A stretch of 51,516 nt of DNA from an uncultured Geobacter sp. (GTDB taxonomy: Bacteria; Desulfobacterota; Desulfuromonadia; Geobacterales; CAIOGM01). The notes under the pieces are model-generated. The model worked only from the letters and a program-made list of their open reading frames with translations. It ran no database searches and was not told where the DNA came from. This document shows positions 6,598-14,168 of the stretch, one piece after another. Where the stretch lies: contig CAIOGM010000156.1 of NCBI GenBank assembly GCA_903857795.1, positions 1-51,516 of the forward strand, in the 5' to 3' direction. The translations under genes and the position numbers were made by a program. Within the stretch, counting starts at the first letter, position 1. Every line of letters begins with the position of its first letter.

Positions 6598-7055
6598 GGC
6601 ATTACTCCTTTCGTGGTTGTCCAATGTGCGCCACTTCTGGCAGGATTGGTGATCAGTCGCCCAGGCAACTCCGGTGCCGGGATAAAGGGAGGAGGGGTCA
6701 TTCTTTTCCCTCCTTCCCAGTTGAGTCGTAGGTTGTTGCAAATTTTGCAGAGGCCGGAACGGTTCTTCCACCCCAGCAGACGACTACAGCTGACCACGGC
6801 ACAGAGTGTGCTCCGGACAAACGGTATGCGAGGGGACCGCTCCCGCGCCTTGGATCGGGTGTCCGCCACATACCCCTTCACCTGCTTCAGCGGAATATCC
6901 CGGTAGAGCGAGACTACGTCCGGGTTGGGTTGCGATATGCTCCAGCCACATGCCAGGCAGAACACGGTCTGTACCGAACCGAGGCTTCCCCCTTCGCCGA
7001 TGTAGTCGATCCTGGAGCTCAACGCTCCGTTGCATCTGGGGCATACAGGTTTCAT
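6579..7055 (-). CDS. Phage zinc-ribbon protein
   Basis: 158 residues from MKPVCPRCNGALSSRIDYIG; the ATG overlaps the previous stop. The N-terminal CPRC and CLACGWS pairs form a zinc ribbon. Further Cys residues occur in LCKICNNLRLNWEGGKR, a pattern seen in HNH or ogr/Delta-like activators, but there is no catalytic HNH histidine set. Its role is unknown; it may be regulatory. Confidence 0.55.
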   Translation of the reverse strand: MKPVCPRCNGALSSRIDYIGEGGSLGSVQTVFCLACGWSISQPNPDVVSLYRDIPLKQVKGYVADTRSKARERSPRIPFVRSTLCAVVSCSRLLGWKNRSGLCKICNNLRLNWEGGKRMTPPPFIPAPELPGRLITNPARSGAHWTTTKGVMPCSNAC

Positions 7056-7354
7056 ACGGCCCCTCCGGAAAAAGGGAAGGGTGGGGCGGCAGTGTCGATC
7101 TCCGACAAGGGGCCATTCTTCATGATCAAGATATCTTCCACCGCGAGTCCCTTGAAGCGTTCCGGGGCTTCGCCAAGCGGTACCAAGCCTTGCCATTCCC
7201 CCGGGTATGGCCGATCATCTTGAGACGGCAACTTGACAGCGTCTATATACCCGCAATACTCCTCGGCATCATTACAGGCGAACCCGCACGCGTCGGGCTC
7301 CGATTTTGCCCATACCACCATGTGGTACTCCACGGTCACTTCGTAGAGATTCAT
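7052..7354 (-). CDS. Hypothetical phage protein
   Basis: 100 residues beginning MNLYEVTVEYHMVVWAKSEP. The N-terminal strand pattern suggests a small alpha/beta domain. Start and stop each overlap a neighbour by four bases. Function unknown. Confidence 0.55.
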   Translation of the reverse strand: MNLYEVTVEYHMVVWAKSEPDACGFACNDAEEYCGYIDAVKLPSQDDRPYPGEWQGLVPLGEAPERFKGLAVEDILIMKNGPLSEIDTAAPPFPFSGGAV

Positions 7355-7677
7355 GGCTTGCCCCCTTTCGGGTTCTGTGGGCAGCTCGGGCAGGTCCGGA
7401 AGAACAACACCCGTTGGTGGTTGGCGCGGTCGGTCGAATCGCGTTCCACCCGGCACTCGGCCAGCGGGATAGCCCCGCCGATTACCGGGCATTCCACTGT
7501 CAGGCTACCGTAGGTTTCAACGACCAGCTGCAACACCTGGCTGGGGTCGGCGCCGTAGTTTCCACTGAGGATCTGCGAGACTGTGGTGCTCGATACCCCA
7601 ATCTCTTTTGCTACCCTGGACTGGCTCATTTCGGCGCATTTCTGTCTCAGCAGCGCTGTTGCATCCCGGCTAACCAT
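7351..7677 (-). CDS. XRE-type helix-turn-helix protein with C-terminal Cys cluster
   Basis: 108 residues. ALLRQKCAEMSQSRVAKEIG followed by VSSTTVSQILSGNY is a clear XRE helix-turn-helix. The C-terminal part carries CPVIGGAIPLAEC and CPSCPQNP, so it probably binds zinc. This combination recurs in transposable phages as an early regulator. The target is unknown. Confidence 0.65.
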   Translation of the reverse strand: MVSRDATALLRQKCAEMSQSRVAKEIGVSSTTVSQILSGNYGADPSQVLQLVVETYGSLTVECPVIGGAIPLAECRVERDSTDRANHQRVLFFRTCPSCPQNPKGGKP

Positions 7678-8260
7678 GATGGACCTCCTCTTTCCAAACC
7701 ACGGTCTTGGTGTTGGGGTCGTAGACCTGCCTCATCCGCTGCACCATCGGCGACAGGGGTCCGGTGTACCGTCCGCCCACGGCCAGATAGCTGTCGCCCC
7801 GGATAATCAGGTAGCCCGCGGCGGCCAGATTACGGCAATAGTCCTTGGCGTCGTTTATCTCCACCGGGAACTCCTCGGTACTGGCTTGTACCGCCAGATC
7901 GTGGGCCGAGAACTGCTTGATGATCCAGATGGTGCCCCACATCTGTTCCCGCTTGCACCCTTGAGTCACCGGCGTGCCGTCGGTCCGTACCCGAGGCGCT
8001 TCACGGCCGATATCCTTGCGCAAGGAGTACCGGACAGCGCGCGGGTTTTCCGTATTTTTGCTCAGGTACCCGGCATTGGTGAGCCCTGTCAGGTAATCCC
8101 GGACGGTATCCACCCGGAGCAACGTCTCATCACGGATATCACGAACTGAAAACTCGGATTTTTGCGTCCTGATGGCATCCCACGCCGCCTGACGGTTCTC
8201 CAGGGCGGCAACCTCGTTGATCGGCTTGCGGCCTGTCCTGAGCGGATTAAAAGGGCTCAT
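7670..8260 (-). CDS. Winged-helix phage early protein
   Basis: 196 residues, coupled to gene B by ATGA. Two winged-helix-like segments are visible: FSVRDIRDETLLRVDTVRDY then LTGLTNAGYLSKN (residues about 37-70), and a second near LAVQASTEEFPVEINDAKDY then CRNLAAAGYLIIRG. It probably binds DNA next to the transposition proteins. Not matched to a named family. Confidence 0.6.
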   Translation of the reverse strand: MSPFNPLRTGRKPINEVAALENRQAAWDAIRTQKSEFSVRDIRDETLLRVDTVRDYLTGLTNAGYLSKNTENPRAVRYSLRKDIGREAPRVRTDGTPVTQGCKREQMWGTIWIIKQFSAHDLAVQASTEEFPVEINDAKDYCRNLAAAGYLIIRGDSYLAVGGRYTGPLSPMVQRMRQVYDPNTKTVVWKEEVHHG

Positions 8261-9006
8261 TTGCTCCTCCCCAGCCCGTCTCCGGAGAAGCTGTCAAAGA
8301 ACCCGCTGGGGAGGTTTTTCAGCCCTATGCTCTTCAGCCCCTGGCCCAGCGCCTCTTGTCGGATCTTCTCCAGCATGACGCAGATCCTCCGGGCACTGCC
8401 GGCGGAGATGGTGTGAACCTTCCCCACCAGATCGGGCTCAACCACCAGACCGGGGCAGTAGAGACGGGCCAGATGCCCCGTGTCCGCGATATCAGATGGC
8501 TTGGCCTGCACCCACTCCAGCACCCGGCCGTGGAAACGGTCCCACTTCATCAGTTTACCGGGCATCTCCTCTTCACCAATCAGCAGGATGGCCGTTTTCG
8601 ACCCTTCATACAGGTCGCGGATGATCTCCACCGCGGACTTGTCCACCAGATAATCCATCTCATCCACGATCAACGGCCGCCCCGAAAGAGCCAGTTCGCC
8701 GGTGATGGCATCGGCCAACTGATAGAGCGTCCCGTCCAGGGGCAACCGCATCCGCTTGGCGATCTCTTCCAGCACCGCCCGTCGGTTCCAGGTGGACTTG
8801 CATTCGATGTAGACCGCCTTGAATTTGTTGGCTACAAAGGCGGCCGACATGCTCTTGCCATAACCCGAAGGTCCGGAGAATACGACCAATCCGGGAAGGT
8901 GGAGCGGCCGGTTCATGGCCAGCTCCATGGCGCGGGTGGCAAGCCCCACGTTGGCCAAAGGGGCAACCGTACGGCTGCCGTTGACAGTGCTGCTGTTGTG
9001 TGACAT
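8257..9006 (-). CDS. B: Mu B-like AAA+ ATPase, target-DNA activator
   Basis: A 249-residue AAA+ ATPase. Walker A is GPSGYGKS (K51), Walker B is LIVDEMDYL (D115/E116), and a sensor-like ILLIGEEEMP follows. MuB polymerises on target DNA with ATP, recruits the transposase complex and gives target immunity. It is shorter than Mu B (312 aa), lacking part of the N-terminal helix-turn-helix. It lies directly downstream of gene A, with an 86-bp gap holding a hairpin and heptamer repeats. Confidence 0.85.
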   Translation of the reverse strand: MSHNSSTVNGSRTVAPLANVGLATRAMELAMNRPLHLPGLVVFSGPSGYGKSMSAAFVANKFKAVYIECKSTWNRRAVLEEIAKRMRLPLDGTLYQLADAITGELALSGRPLIVDEMDYLVDKSAVEIIRDLYEGSKTAILLIGEEEMPGKLMKWDRFHGRVLEWVQAKPSDIADTGHLARLYCPGLVVEPDLVGKVHTISAGSARRICVMLEKIRQEALGQGLKSIGLKNLPSGFFDSFSGDGLGRSK

Positions 9007-9045
9007 GCTGCATTCTCCTTCTCGTGTCCCCTTTCGGGGGGATGA

Positions 9046-9071
9046 AGCCCGGCTGCCACCGGGCTTTTTTT
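9046..9071 (+). terminator. Intrinsic terminator facing the plus strand between genes B and A
   Basis: AGCCCGG-CTGCCA-CCGGGCT is a perfect 7-bp stem followed by seven T on the plus strand. It points against the early operon, so it would stop transcription running from the left into gene A on the opposite strand. On the minus strand it has an A-run before the stem and no T-run after it. Confidence 0.7.
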
Positions 9072-9078
9072 GCTCTTT

Positions 9079-9099
9079 TCACCCTTCACTCTTCACATT
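9079..9099. repeat. Heptamer repeat (TCACNNT)3
   Basis: TCACCCT, TCACTCT, TCACATT: three 7-bp units at the 3' end of gene A. The reverse complement is the same GTGAAGA-type unit as the chromosomal array at 24047-24081. Confidence 0.65.
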
Positions 9100-11576
9100 T
9101 GCAACGCCAGCCGTTCCCATTCTCCCGTGATATCCAGCGATTCCCCGCCGAAATCATCCTCCATCCCCCGGAAAGCCCGGTACGTCGTGGTCCGGGCAAA
9201 GTTGACGGCCCAGGTTGCAGCAGCCTCGGTCAACTCGTCTCCGGCCTCCACCCGGCGCTCCAGCGCCCGGCAAAGGTGATAGCGGTCCTGCTCCTCCGCC
9301 GGCACCATGAATCGGGTGGGGGGAGTCTGGTCGTATCCCACGTAGGTAACGGCGGTATCTTCGGTCTCACCACGCGCCAGGGTTTCCAGCTCCGCCCGCT
9401 CCGCCTGGTGGCGGATACTGTCGGTATGGAGTTGTGCGGCGTACTCTGCCAGATCGATGACGGCCTGATCTCGCAACGCCCGGATCTCCGGGCCATGGTC
9501 GATCACTAGAGCGCCCTTCGTCTCGGCGGTGATCATGTCGATCTGCTTTTGCTTATTCTTGATCTGGGTCTTGGCCCGTTTTTCATCGGCCTGCTCTCTG
9601 ACTGATACCGGACGCAGCGCTCGACTGTTCCCGTTCCAGGTAGCCTTGCAAATCAGCTTGTCCTCTTTATCCATCACCCAGATATGCTGCGGATCATCCC
9701 GGTCGTAGGCGGCGATCATCTCTTCGCCGTGGTGATGCTTCAACTCATACGCATGGTAGCGGTTGCCGAACAGCAAGATCTCTTCCCGGCGGACATTGAC
9801 CGGCTCGTGCGGCATAAACAGGTGGTCAAGCAATCCTTCTCCCGGCATCACCGGCCGCCACCCGGCGGTGATCCGCGCGGCAAGAGCCTCCGCCGGGGTC
9901 ATGTTGCGCCGCACTGTCGGGCCTTGGTGACTACACAGGCGCGCCGTTAATTCCGGCATCTTCGACCACCACCCCGAAGCTGCGTCTTCCCCCTGGAACA
10001 ACGTCTCCCGCAGTTCCTGCCATGCGTCCGGATAGGGGAGCCGGGGCTCCGGTGCGGAGATCTTGCCCAATTCACTGTGCGGCGTCAGAAAGTTATACTC
10101 AAACTGCCACTTTCGCAGGAAGAGCGTGAACTCCTCGGCCGTCATCAACAGTTTTGATGTCGCGGGTACTAAGCCCAATTGCCCGGCCTTTTGCACCTGC
10201 TTTAAATCCCGTTCCAGGCGGGTGTAAACCTTCTTTCGCTCCACCTTATCCATGTCTTTACCGGTATAGGTAGGGAGCGTCCGCGCCGCCCGAATCCAGA
10301 TGCTCTGGTTGGCCCGTTCGATTCGGCCATGCCCCTGGGGGTTGCCTCCCCGCTCTTCCACCAGCAGTTCGGTGCCCACCAGGGCAAACCGGCCATACAG
10401 CGGGTCAAGGTTCACCTTCGCCATGTTGCCCGAACCGCGGTCGGCCTCAACAGAGCTGAATACCCCTAGTCGGCAGGCGTCACGGTACGTGTCGGCCACA
10501 GTCTGCGCCGATTCCGCCACCCCCCACGCCACCCCGGTCAAGAACCGGCTGGACAGACACAAGATACTGCATACTTCCGGGTGAAAGTGTGCCCCGGTGG
10601 CGGGGCGAGCCACATACGCCTTGAAGCTGTGCCCGTCGATCTGACCGGCAGTGAAGGGGTCTTCATCGTTGGCGTCGCGTCGGGCAAACCCCAGGAGCGA
10701 CTTGTATTCCGCGCCGGTCATCCGCCCTTTTTCCCGCAGTGTTTCCGGCATCGTGGCGCACACTCGCACCAACTGGTCATAGCTGGGTAGGGCGATATCT
10801 TCGGGCATCCCGTCGCGCAGAGCCCGGCGGCAATCGCGGATACTCGGCTTTGACGGCTTGCGGTAGGCATCCAGAAACCACGGCAGCCAGGCCGGGACCT
10901 GAGAGGGGAGGGGAGCCACCGCTGTTGACCGGGTTCCCGGCTTGTACTCTTTTAGCCATTCCCGGATCTCCAGCTCTTTATCTACCCGCTTGGCGTCGTT
11001 ATCCTGGGGGGCCAGGGCGTGCAGATCCTTGGTCCGCTGCCAAGTCGACCACCACTTCATCAAGGTGGATGCCGTAAGTGTCCGGGTGGCGCCGTGGCGG
11101 GCATTGGCGATGACGGATAGTGAAGCGTAGGGCGCTGTGCCGTTGCCAATCTTCTCGACAATCGCGTCTATTGCTGCCTGCACGCGCTCACCGTGGGTGC
11201 GGTTCTCGATCTGTTTCACCATCCAGAGCCGGGCCTCGGCCACGCTGGTCTGCCGCTTGGTCAGCGCCTGGGACTCCTTGAGCGGAGTTGAAGGCGCCGG
11301 CAGATTCTGTGCTGCTTTGATTACCGGGTGGTCCACTGGTAGTGCGCATGAGGCTGGAGTGTTTTCCGCCGCCTCTTGCTCGATCAGGTGCCTTTGGGTC
11401 GCCGTGGGCAATGACCGCCAGTGGTACTCCTTGCCGCCCCCCTTCCCCGCCCGGTTCCGTTCCTGCCAGGGTGAGCCGTTGGCGGCGTCGCGCTTGGCCT
11501 TGCGCTGGACGCCAGTCTCGCTGTCGGGCAATCCTGGCAACTTGGCGGCCTCGGTGGCGGAATACCACTCTTTCAT
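9093..11576 (-). CDS. A: Mu-like transposase A (DDE recombinase)
   Basis: 827 residues. The N-terminal domain (residues 1-70, WYSATEAAKLPGLPDSETGV onward) is the Mu-type enhancer-binding winged helix. Residues about 100-300 hold end-binding helical domains. The RNase-H-like core has the catalytic triad D314 (QIDGHSFK), D379 (VEADRGSGN) and E420 (GRIERANQS). A beta-barrel and a basic C-terminus for B interaction follow. It performs replicative transposition of the prophage. Length (Mu A is 663) is larger, as in many non-enteric Mu relatives. Confidence 0.92.
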   Translation of the reverse strand: MKEWYSATEAAKLPGLPDSETGVQRKAKRDAANGSPWQERNRAGKGGGKEYHWRSLPTATQRHLIEQEAAENTPASCALPVDHPVIKAAQNLPAPSTPLKESQALTKRQTSVAEARLWMVKQIENRTHGERVQAAIDAIVEKIGNGTAPYASLSVIANARHGATRTLTASTLMKWWSTWQRTKDLHALAPQDNDAKRVDKELEIREWLKEYKPGTRSTAVAPLPSQVPAWLPWFLDAYRKPSKPSIRDCRRALRDGMPEDIALPSYDQLVRVCATMPETLREKGRMTGAEYKSLLGFARRDANDEDPFTAGQIDGHSFKAYVARPATGAHFHPEVCSILCLSSRFLTGVAWGVAESAQTVADTYRDACRLGVFSSVEADRGSGNMAKVNLDPLYGRFALVGTELLVEERGGNPQGHGRIERANQSIWIRAARTLPTYTGKDMDKVERKKVYTRLERDLKQVQKAGQLGLVPATSKLLMTAEEFTLFLRKWQFEYNFLTPHSELGKISAPEPRLPYPDAWQELRETLFQGEDAASGWWSKMPELTARLCSHQGPTVRRNMTPAEALAARITAGWRPVMPGEGLLDHLFMPHEPVNVRREEILLFGNRYHAYELKHHHGEEMIAAYDRDDPQHIWVMDKEDKLICKATWNGNSRALRPVSVREQADEKRAKTQIKNKQKQIDMITAETKGALVIDHGPEIRALRDQAVIDLAEYAAQLHTDSIRHQAERAELETLARGETEDTAVTYVGYDQTPPTRFMVPAEEQDRYHLCRALERRVEAGDELTEAAATWAVNFARTTTYRAFRGMEDDFGGESLDITGEWERLALQM

Positions 11577-12049
11577 GACTCTTGCCCGACCAGCTCTTTC
11601 AGGAAGAGCAGCCGCTTCTGCTTCTCCTTGGCCAGTCGCTTTGACTCTTCATCCAGCTTCTGGATCTCGGAGCGCAAGGCGTCGGCCCCGGGAAGCACAT
11701 GCTTGCTGAGCGCGTCATTGAGGACCATCAGCACCGCATCGCAGCCGGTCGCCTCCACAAAGGCCGGCACCATCTCGGCGGGGAGCCGGTGGGGGTGACT
11801 CTCCGCGGCCCACGAATTGATCATGTGGATCGTTACCTCTTGCCCGGTCATAAAGCTCATCTCGTCGGCGATGGTTTCGCGGGATTTGGGCGCCTGTTTC
11901 AGCGACTTCCTGGCGGCAAAGTTGAGCTGGGCGGAAACGCACCGCTTACCGGGGGTAGCCTCTTTTTGTTCGGCCTGTTCCTGTTTTAAGAGGTCAAACA
12001 GGCTCATTTGATCCGGGTCGGTGACGATTTTTTTAGCATTCTTAGCCAT
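11573..12049 (-). CDS. Phage early regulatory-type protein between Ner and A
   Basis: 158 residues, coupled to gene A by ATGA. The middle (SRETIADEMSFMTGQEVTIH then MINSWAAESHPHRLPAEMVP) resembles the DNA-binding fold of phage CII/CP76-type regulators, with the HRLPAEMVPAFVEATGCDAV segment typical of that group. A C-terminal Lys/Glu-rich coiled coil follows. It probably adjusts early transcription. The family assignment is tentative. Confidence 0.6.
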   Translation of the reverse strand: MAKNAKKIVTDPDQMSLFDLLKQEQAEQKEATPGKRCVSAQLNFAARKSLKQAPKSRETIADEMSFMTGQEVTIHMINSWAAESHPHRLPAEMVPAFVEATGCDAVLMVLNDALSKHVLPGADALRSEIQKLDEESKRLAKEKQKRLLFLKELVGQES

Positions 12050-12076
12050 TGCAGCCCCCCGTCCGACGTGGTATTT

Positions 12077-12328
12077 TCAGGCAAACATTTCAGCTTTAAT
12101 AAGTGCCCGTCGTGAGCGGGACCGCTCCGGCCGATACCTATCACCGAACACGTCTATAGGGTTCATGCCCAGTAGCTTGGCGATATGTTCCTGAACGTCC
12201 ACGCTGACGGTATAGCTCCGGATAACGTTATTGAAGGTGGTCGGCGACACCCCAAGCTTCTTCGCCTCGTGGCAAAGGACCACGCCACGCTTCATCAGTT
12301 CGCCTCGGATATGGTTTGGTGACATCAT
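12077..12328 (-). CDS. ner: Ner-like DNA-binding regulator
   Basis: 83 residues if started at the first of two adjacent ATGs (12328 or 12325; ribosome site GAGGT). The helix-turn-helix AKKLGVSPTTFNNVIRS and the ending MNPIDVFGDRYRP match the Ner/Nlp family (Mu Ner ends VIWPSRY). Ner shuts down early and repressor promoters after lytic induction. It is followed by a 27-base gap and then the CII-like gene. Confidence 0.75.
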   Translation of the reverse strand: MMSPNHIRGELMKRGVVLCHEAKKLGVSPTTFNNVIRSYTVSVDVQEHIAKLLGMNPIDVFGDRYRPERSRSRRALIKAEMFA

Positions 12329-12355
12329 GATGGTAACCTCAAAAAAGGAGTGGTT

Positions 12356-12589
12356 ATGACTACTGAAGAATTGAATGATTACCTTTTTACTGATCTGGTC
12401 CGAACCTATGCTCATAGGTCATGGAAAAAAAGCTGTGAACTACTTGTTGACCAAGGAGCTACTGCTGATCAGGCCATAGAACAAAACCCACCGATTGAAT
12501 TCTATATCCCTGAAGCTATCGGGCGGCTAGCTGAATTAAAGAGGCTAGTTTCCGCTGCTCTTGAAGAATCAGTGTCAGCAGTTCAATAA
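12356..12589 (+). CDS. Small plus-strand prophage protein (moron candidate)
   Basis: 77 residues from the ATG at 12356, with AAGGAG six bases upstream. It is acidic and helical (MTTEELNDYLFTDLVRTYAH...) with no membrane segment. It runs opposite to the early operon, starting inside the ner leader, and its base composition is more AT-rich than its neighbours. It may be expressed from the lysogen. Function unknown. Confidence 0.5.
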   Translation: MTTEELNDYLFTDLVRTYAHRSWKKSCELLVDQGATADQAIEQNPPIEFYIPEAIGRLAELKRLVSAALEESVSAVQ

Positions 12590-12656
12590 TAGCCCGGTCT
12601 CTATTGCATTTAGTGCGACGGGCAGGCTTGTGGCGCGCCCAAAAACTGTCTTTCAT
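12516..12656 (-). CDS. 46-residue basic protein, early leader
   Basis: MKDSFWARHKPARRTKCNRD begins it, after a GGAGGAGACC ribosome site; a helical tail follows. It overlaps the 3' end of the plus-strand gene at 12356-12589 by 74 bases, so one of the two may be false. If real it precedes ner in the early transcript. Confidence 0.4.
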   Translation of the reverse strand: MKDSFWARHKPARRTKCNRDRAIIELLTLILQEQRKLASLIQLAAR

Positions 12657-12769
12657 GGTCTCCTCCCGGCCCTTTTCGGCCCTGTTTTGCCCCCTCCTTT
12701 CCTGTGAGTTTTCCAAGGGATTAAAGAGGACAGTTGGTTCGCTTGATTATTTGCAAAGGAGTCGCGAAA

Positions 12770-13255
12770 ATGAGCAAAAACAGACATACCAGCGACAGTT
12801 TTCCCAAAGAAATCTCGTGGTATCCGCGATTCGCGTCAGACCGAGCCGACGAGCTGATCGCTGAACTTGACGCAGGGCAACAGTCGCGACTCCTTGGTGG
12901 ACTGAAAACCAGAACCTACGCAGAGTGGTTGACCTGGCTTGGAGATGCCAGGGGAGAGATCGCCACATATGACGGCTTAAGTCGCGCCCAGCGAACACGC
13001 CGGCTTCAACCGCGTCCCGATACCGAGATATTGCTACTGCACCACGCTTGCATCTTTGTAGAGCTCTGGCGTGCTCGACTGGATCGGCAATATTGTCATC
13101 TGCCCCCGTACGGTCCGCCACTTGAGTCCCATGAAAATCACCGGTCAATGATGGTGAACATAATGACGGCTTTTGACCGTTACGATCCTCGGGACCTATG
13201 GCCGTTTGATTCCCCGGAAGATGCCGGCTGGTTCCCATTTTCCGACTGTCCATAA
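12770..13255 (+). CDS. Plus-strand prophage protein of unknown function (moron candidate)
   Basis: 161 residues from the ATG at 12770 (ribosome site AAAGGAG). It is rich in Trp, Tyr and Arg, with FPKEISWYPRFASDRADELI near the start, a helical LHHACIFVELWRARLDRQYC, and an ending DLWPFDSPEDAGWFPFSDCP. There is no membrane segment or known motif. It sits between ner and the repressor on the repressor strand, across the path of the early transcript. Genes placed like this in temperate phages are often lysogenic-conversion or exclusion factors; that is inference. Confidence 0.6.
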   Translation: MSKNRHTSDSFPKEISWYPRFASDRADELIAELDAGQQSRLLGGLKTRTYAEWLTWLGDARGEIATYDGLSRAQRTRRLQPRPDTEILLLHHACIFVELWRARLDRQYCHLPPYGPPLESHENHRSMMVNIMTAFDRYDPRDLWPFDSPEDAGWFPFSDCP

Positions 13256-13355
13256 CTGTCTCCTTTTTGATCCGTTACCCCCTCCTTTCCACAGGTTTTT
13301 CCACAGGGTAAAGGGGGCAAAGTTTTTACCGCTGAATGTTTGTTTCGATGGAAGG

Positions 13356-13384
13356 AATATAGCGTAGAAAAATACGATTTGCAA
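13356..13384 (-). promoter_or_regulatory. Candidate early promoter (Pe)
   Basis: On the minus strand TTGCAA (13379-13384) and TATATT (13356-13361) are separated by exactly 17 bases, a good sigma70 layout, pointing toward ner and A. It is bracketed by two AGAAAAATACG direct repeats, a likely repressor site. Confidence 0.6.
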
Positions 13385-13396
13385 CAGAAAAATACG
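13366..13396. promoter_or_regulatory. Tandem 11-bp direct repeats, probable repressor operators
   Basis: AGAAAAATACG occurs at 13366-13376 and 13386-13396, 20 bp apart (about two helical turns). One copy lies in the spacer and the other just upstream of the -35 of the candidate early promoter. This suits cooperative binding by the adjacent repressor. Confidence 0.6.
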
Positions 13397-13420
13397 TGCA
13401 GGAGTCATGCTATGTTAATA

Positions 13421-13449
13421 TTCTACGATAACGTACAAAACACTATAAA
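13421..13449 (+). promoter_or_regulatory. Possible repressor promoter
   Basis: TTCTAC, 17 bases, then TATAAA, about 65 bases before the repressor ATG. The -35 is weak. The region is much more AT-rich than the rest of the phage. Confidence 0.35.
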
Positions 13450-13513
13450 AATCAGATATTTATATAACTCCGGCGCAGATTCGTCACGTCGGAGTTTACG
13501 CAGGAGTTAGAAT

Positions 13514-13918
13514 ATGAACTCCGGCCTGTTCACCCACCGCCTAAAATCCGTGATGGTTGGCCAGTCGAATCTATCGTTCGCAGAAAAATGCGGATTATCA
13601 GAAGGCACTCTTCGTAGTTATTTGAAGGGCAAGACGTCGCCCCCACTCGACACTCTTGTGATAATAGCAAAGGCAGGCAACGTAGATCTTGCTTGGTTAG
13701 CAACGGGCGAAGGGGAGATGAGGCGGGGGGAAGTGGGGACGAGTGCCGGACAAGTGCTTGAATCTGCGGCAGGTCGCATGGTCCAGACGCAACAGTGCAC
13801 CCCCATCCGGCCGGAGATCGCCGAACTGGTGGAGCTCCTGGACAACTACGCCAACAAGACCCTACTGGAGGATCTAAAAAGCAAACTGCTGAACATCAAA
13901 AAGGTAATGGAAGGGTAG
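13514..13918 (+). CDS. CI/c-type prophage repressor (XRE helix-turn-helix)
   Basis: 134 residues. The N-terminal FTHRLKSVMVGQSNLSFAEK followed by CGLSEGTLRSYLKGKTSPPL is the helix-turn-helix of phage CI-type repressors, with the family continuation AKAGNVDLAWLATGEGEM. A Gly/Gln-rich linker and a C-terminal helix (ELVELLDNYANKTLLEDLKS) for oligomerisation follow. There is no S24 peptidase domain, so RecA-driven self-cleavage is not expected. Next to the phage end and divergent from the early operon, it should keep the lysogen silent. Confidence 0.8.
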   Translation: MNSGLFTHRLKSVMVGQSNLSFAEKCGLSEGTLRSYLKGKTSPPLDTLVIIAKAGNVDLAWLATGEGEMRRGEVGTSAGQVLESAAGRMVQTQQCTPIRPEIAELVELLDNYANKTLLEDLKSKLLNIKKVMEG

Positions 13919-14168
13919 AGCCTGGGTGTGGTATAAGTGGCCAGTCAGGGGCTTCAGAGAGGGTGTAATCGCAGATCGAACTACTTCCAAATGTCGTGCT
14001 TCAAAACTTCAACTGCCAAATGTCGCCCTAAATTTCTGGTATTTAGGTGGCACCGGAAAAAATTTCAAAATACCTCATAACCTCCTTAAACCACGATCAA
14101 ATCCCACCGAACAGCGCCCAATCCCACCCATTCCCGTACTTCCAAGTCTCTAGCTTCATCACACTTCA
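13919..14168. mobile_element. Left end of the Mu-like prophage with repeated end motifs
   Basis: 250 bases without a gene between the repressor and a truncated chromosomal gene. CCAAATGTCG recurs at 13987 and 14016, and AATCCCACC at 14100 and 14120; these are candidate transposase-binding sites. Mu-type ends finish in CA read outward, and CA dinucleotides occur at 14157, 14160, 14162 and 14167. The exact junction cannot be fixed without the other end. Confidence 0.6.

Noticed and set aside
12747-13253. Minus-strand coding region opposite the 161-residue gene
   Set aside because: Composition is not protein-like and there is no ribosome site; the plus-strand frame has both.
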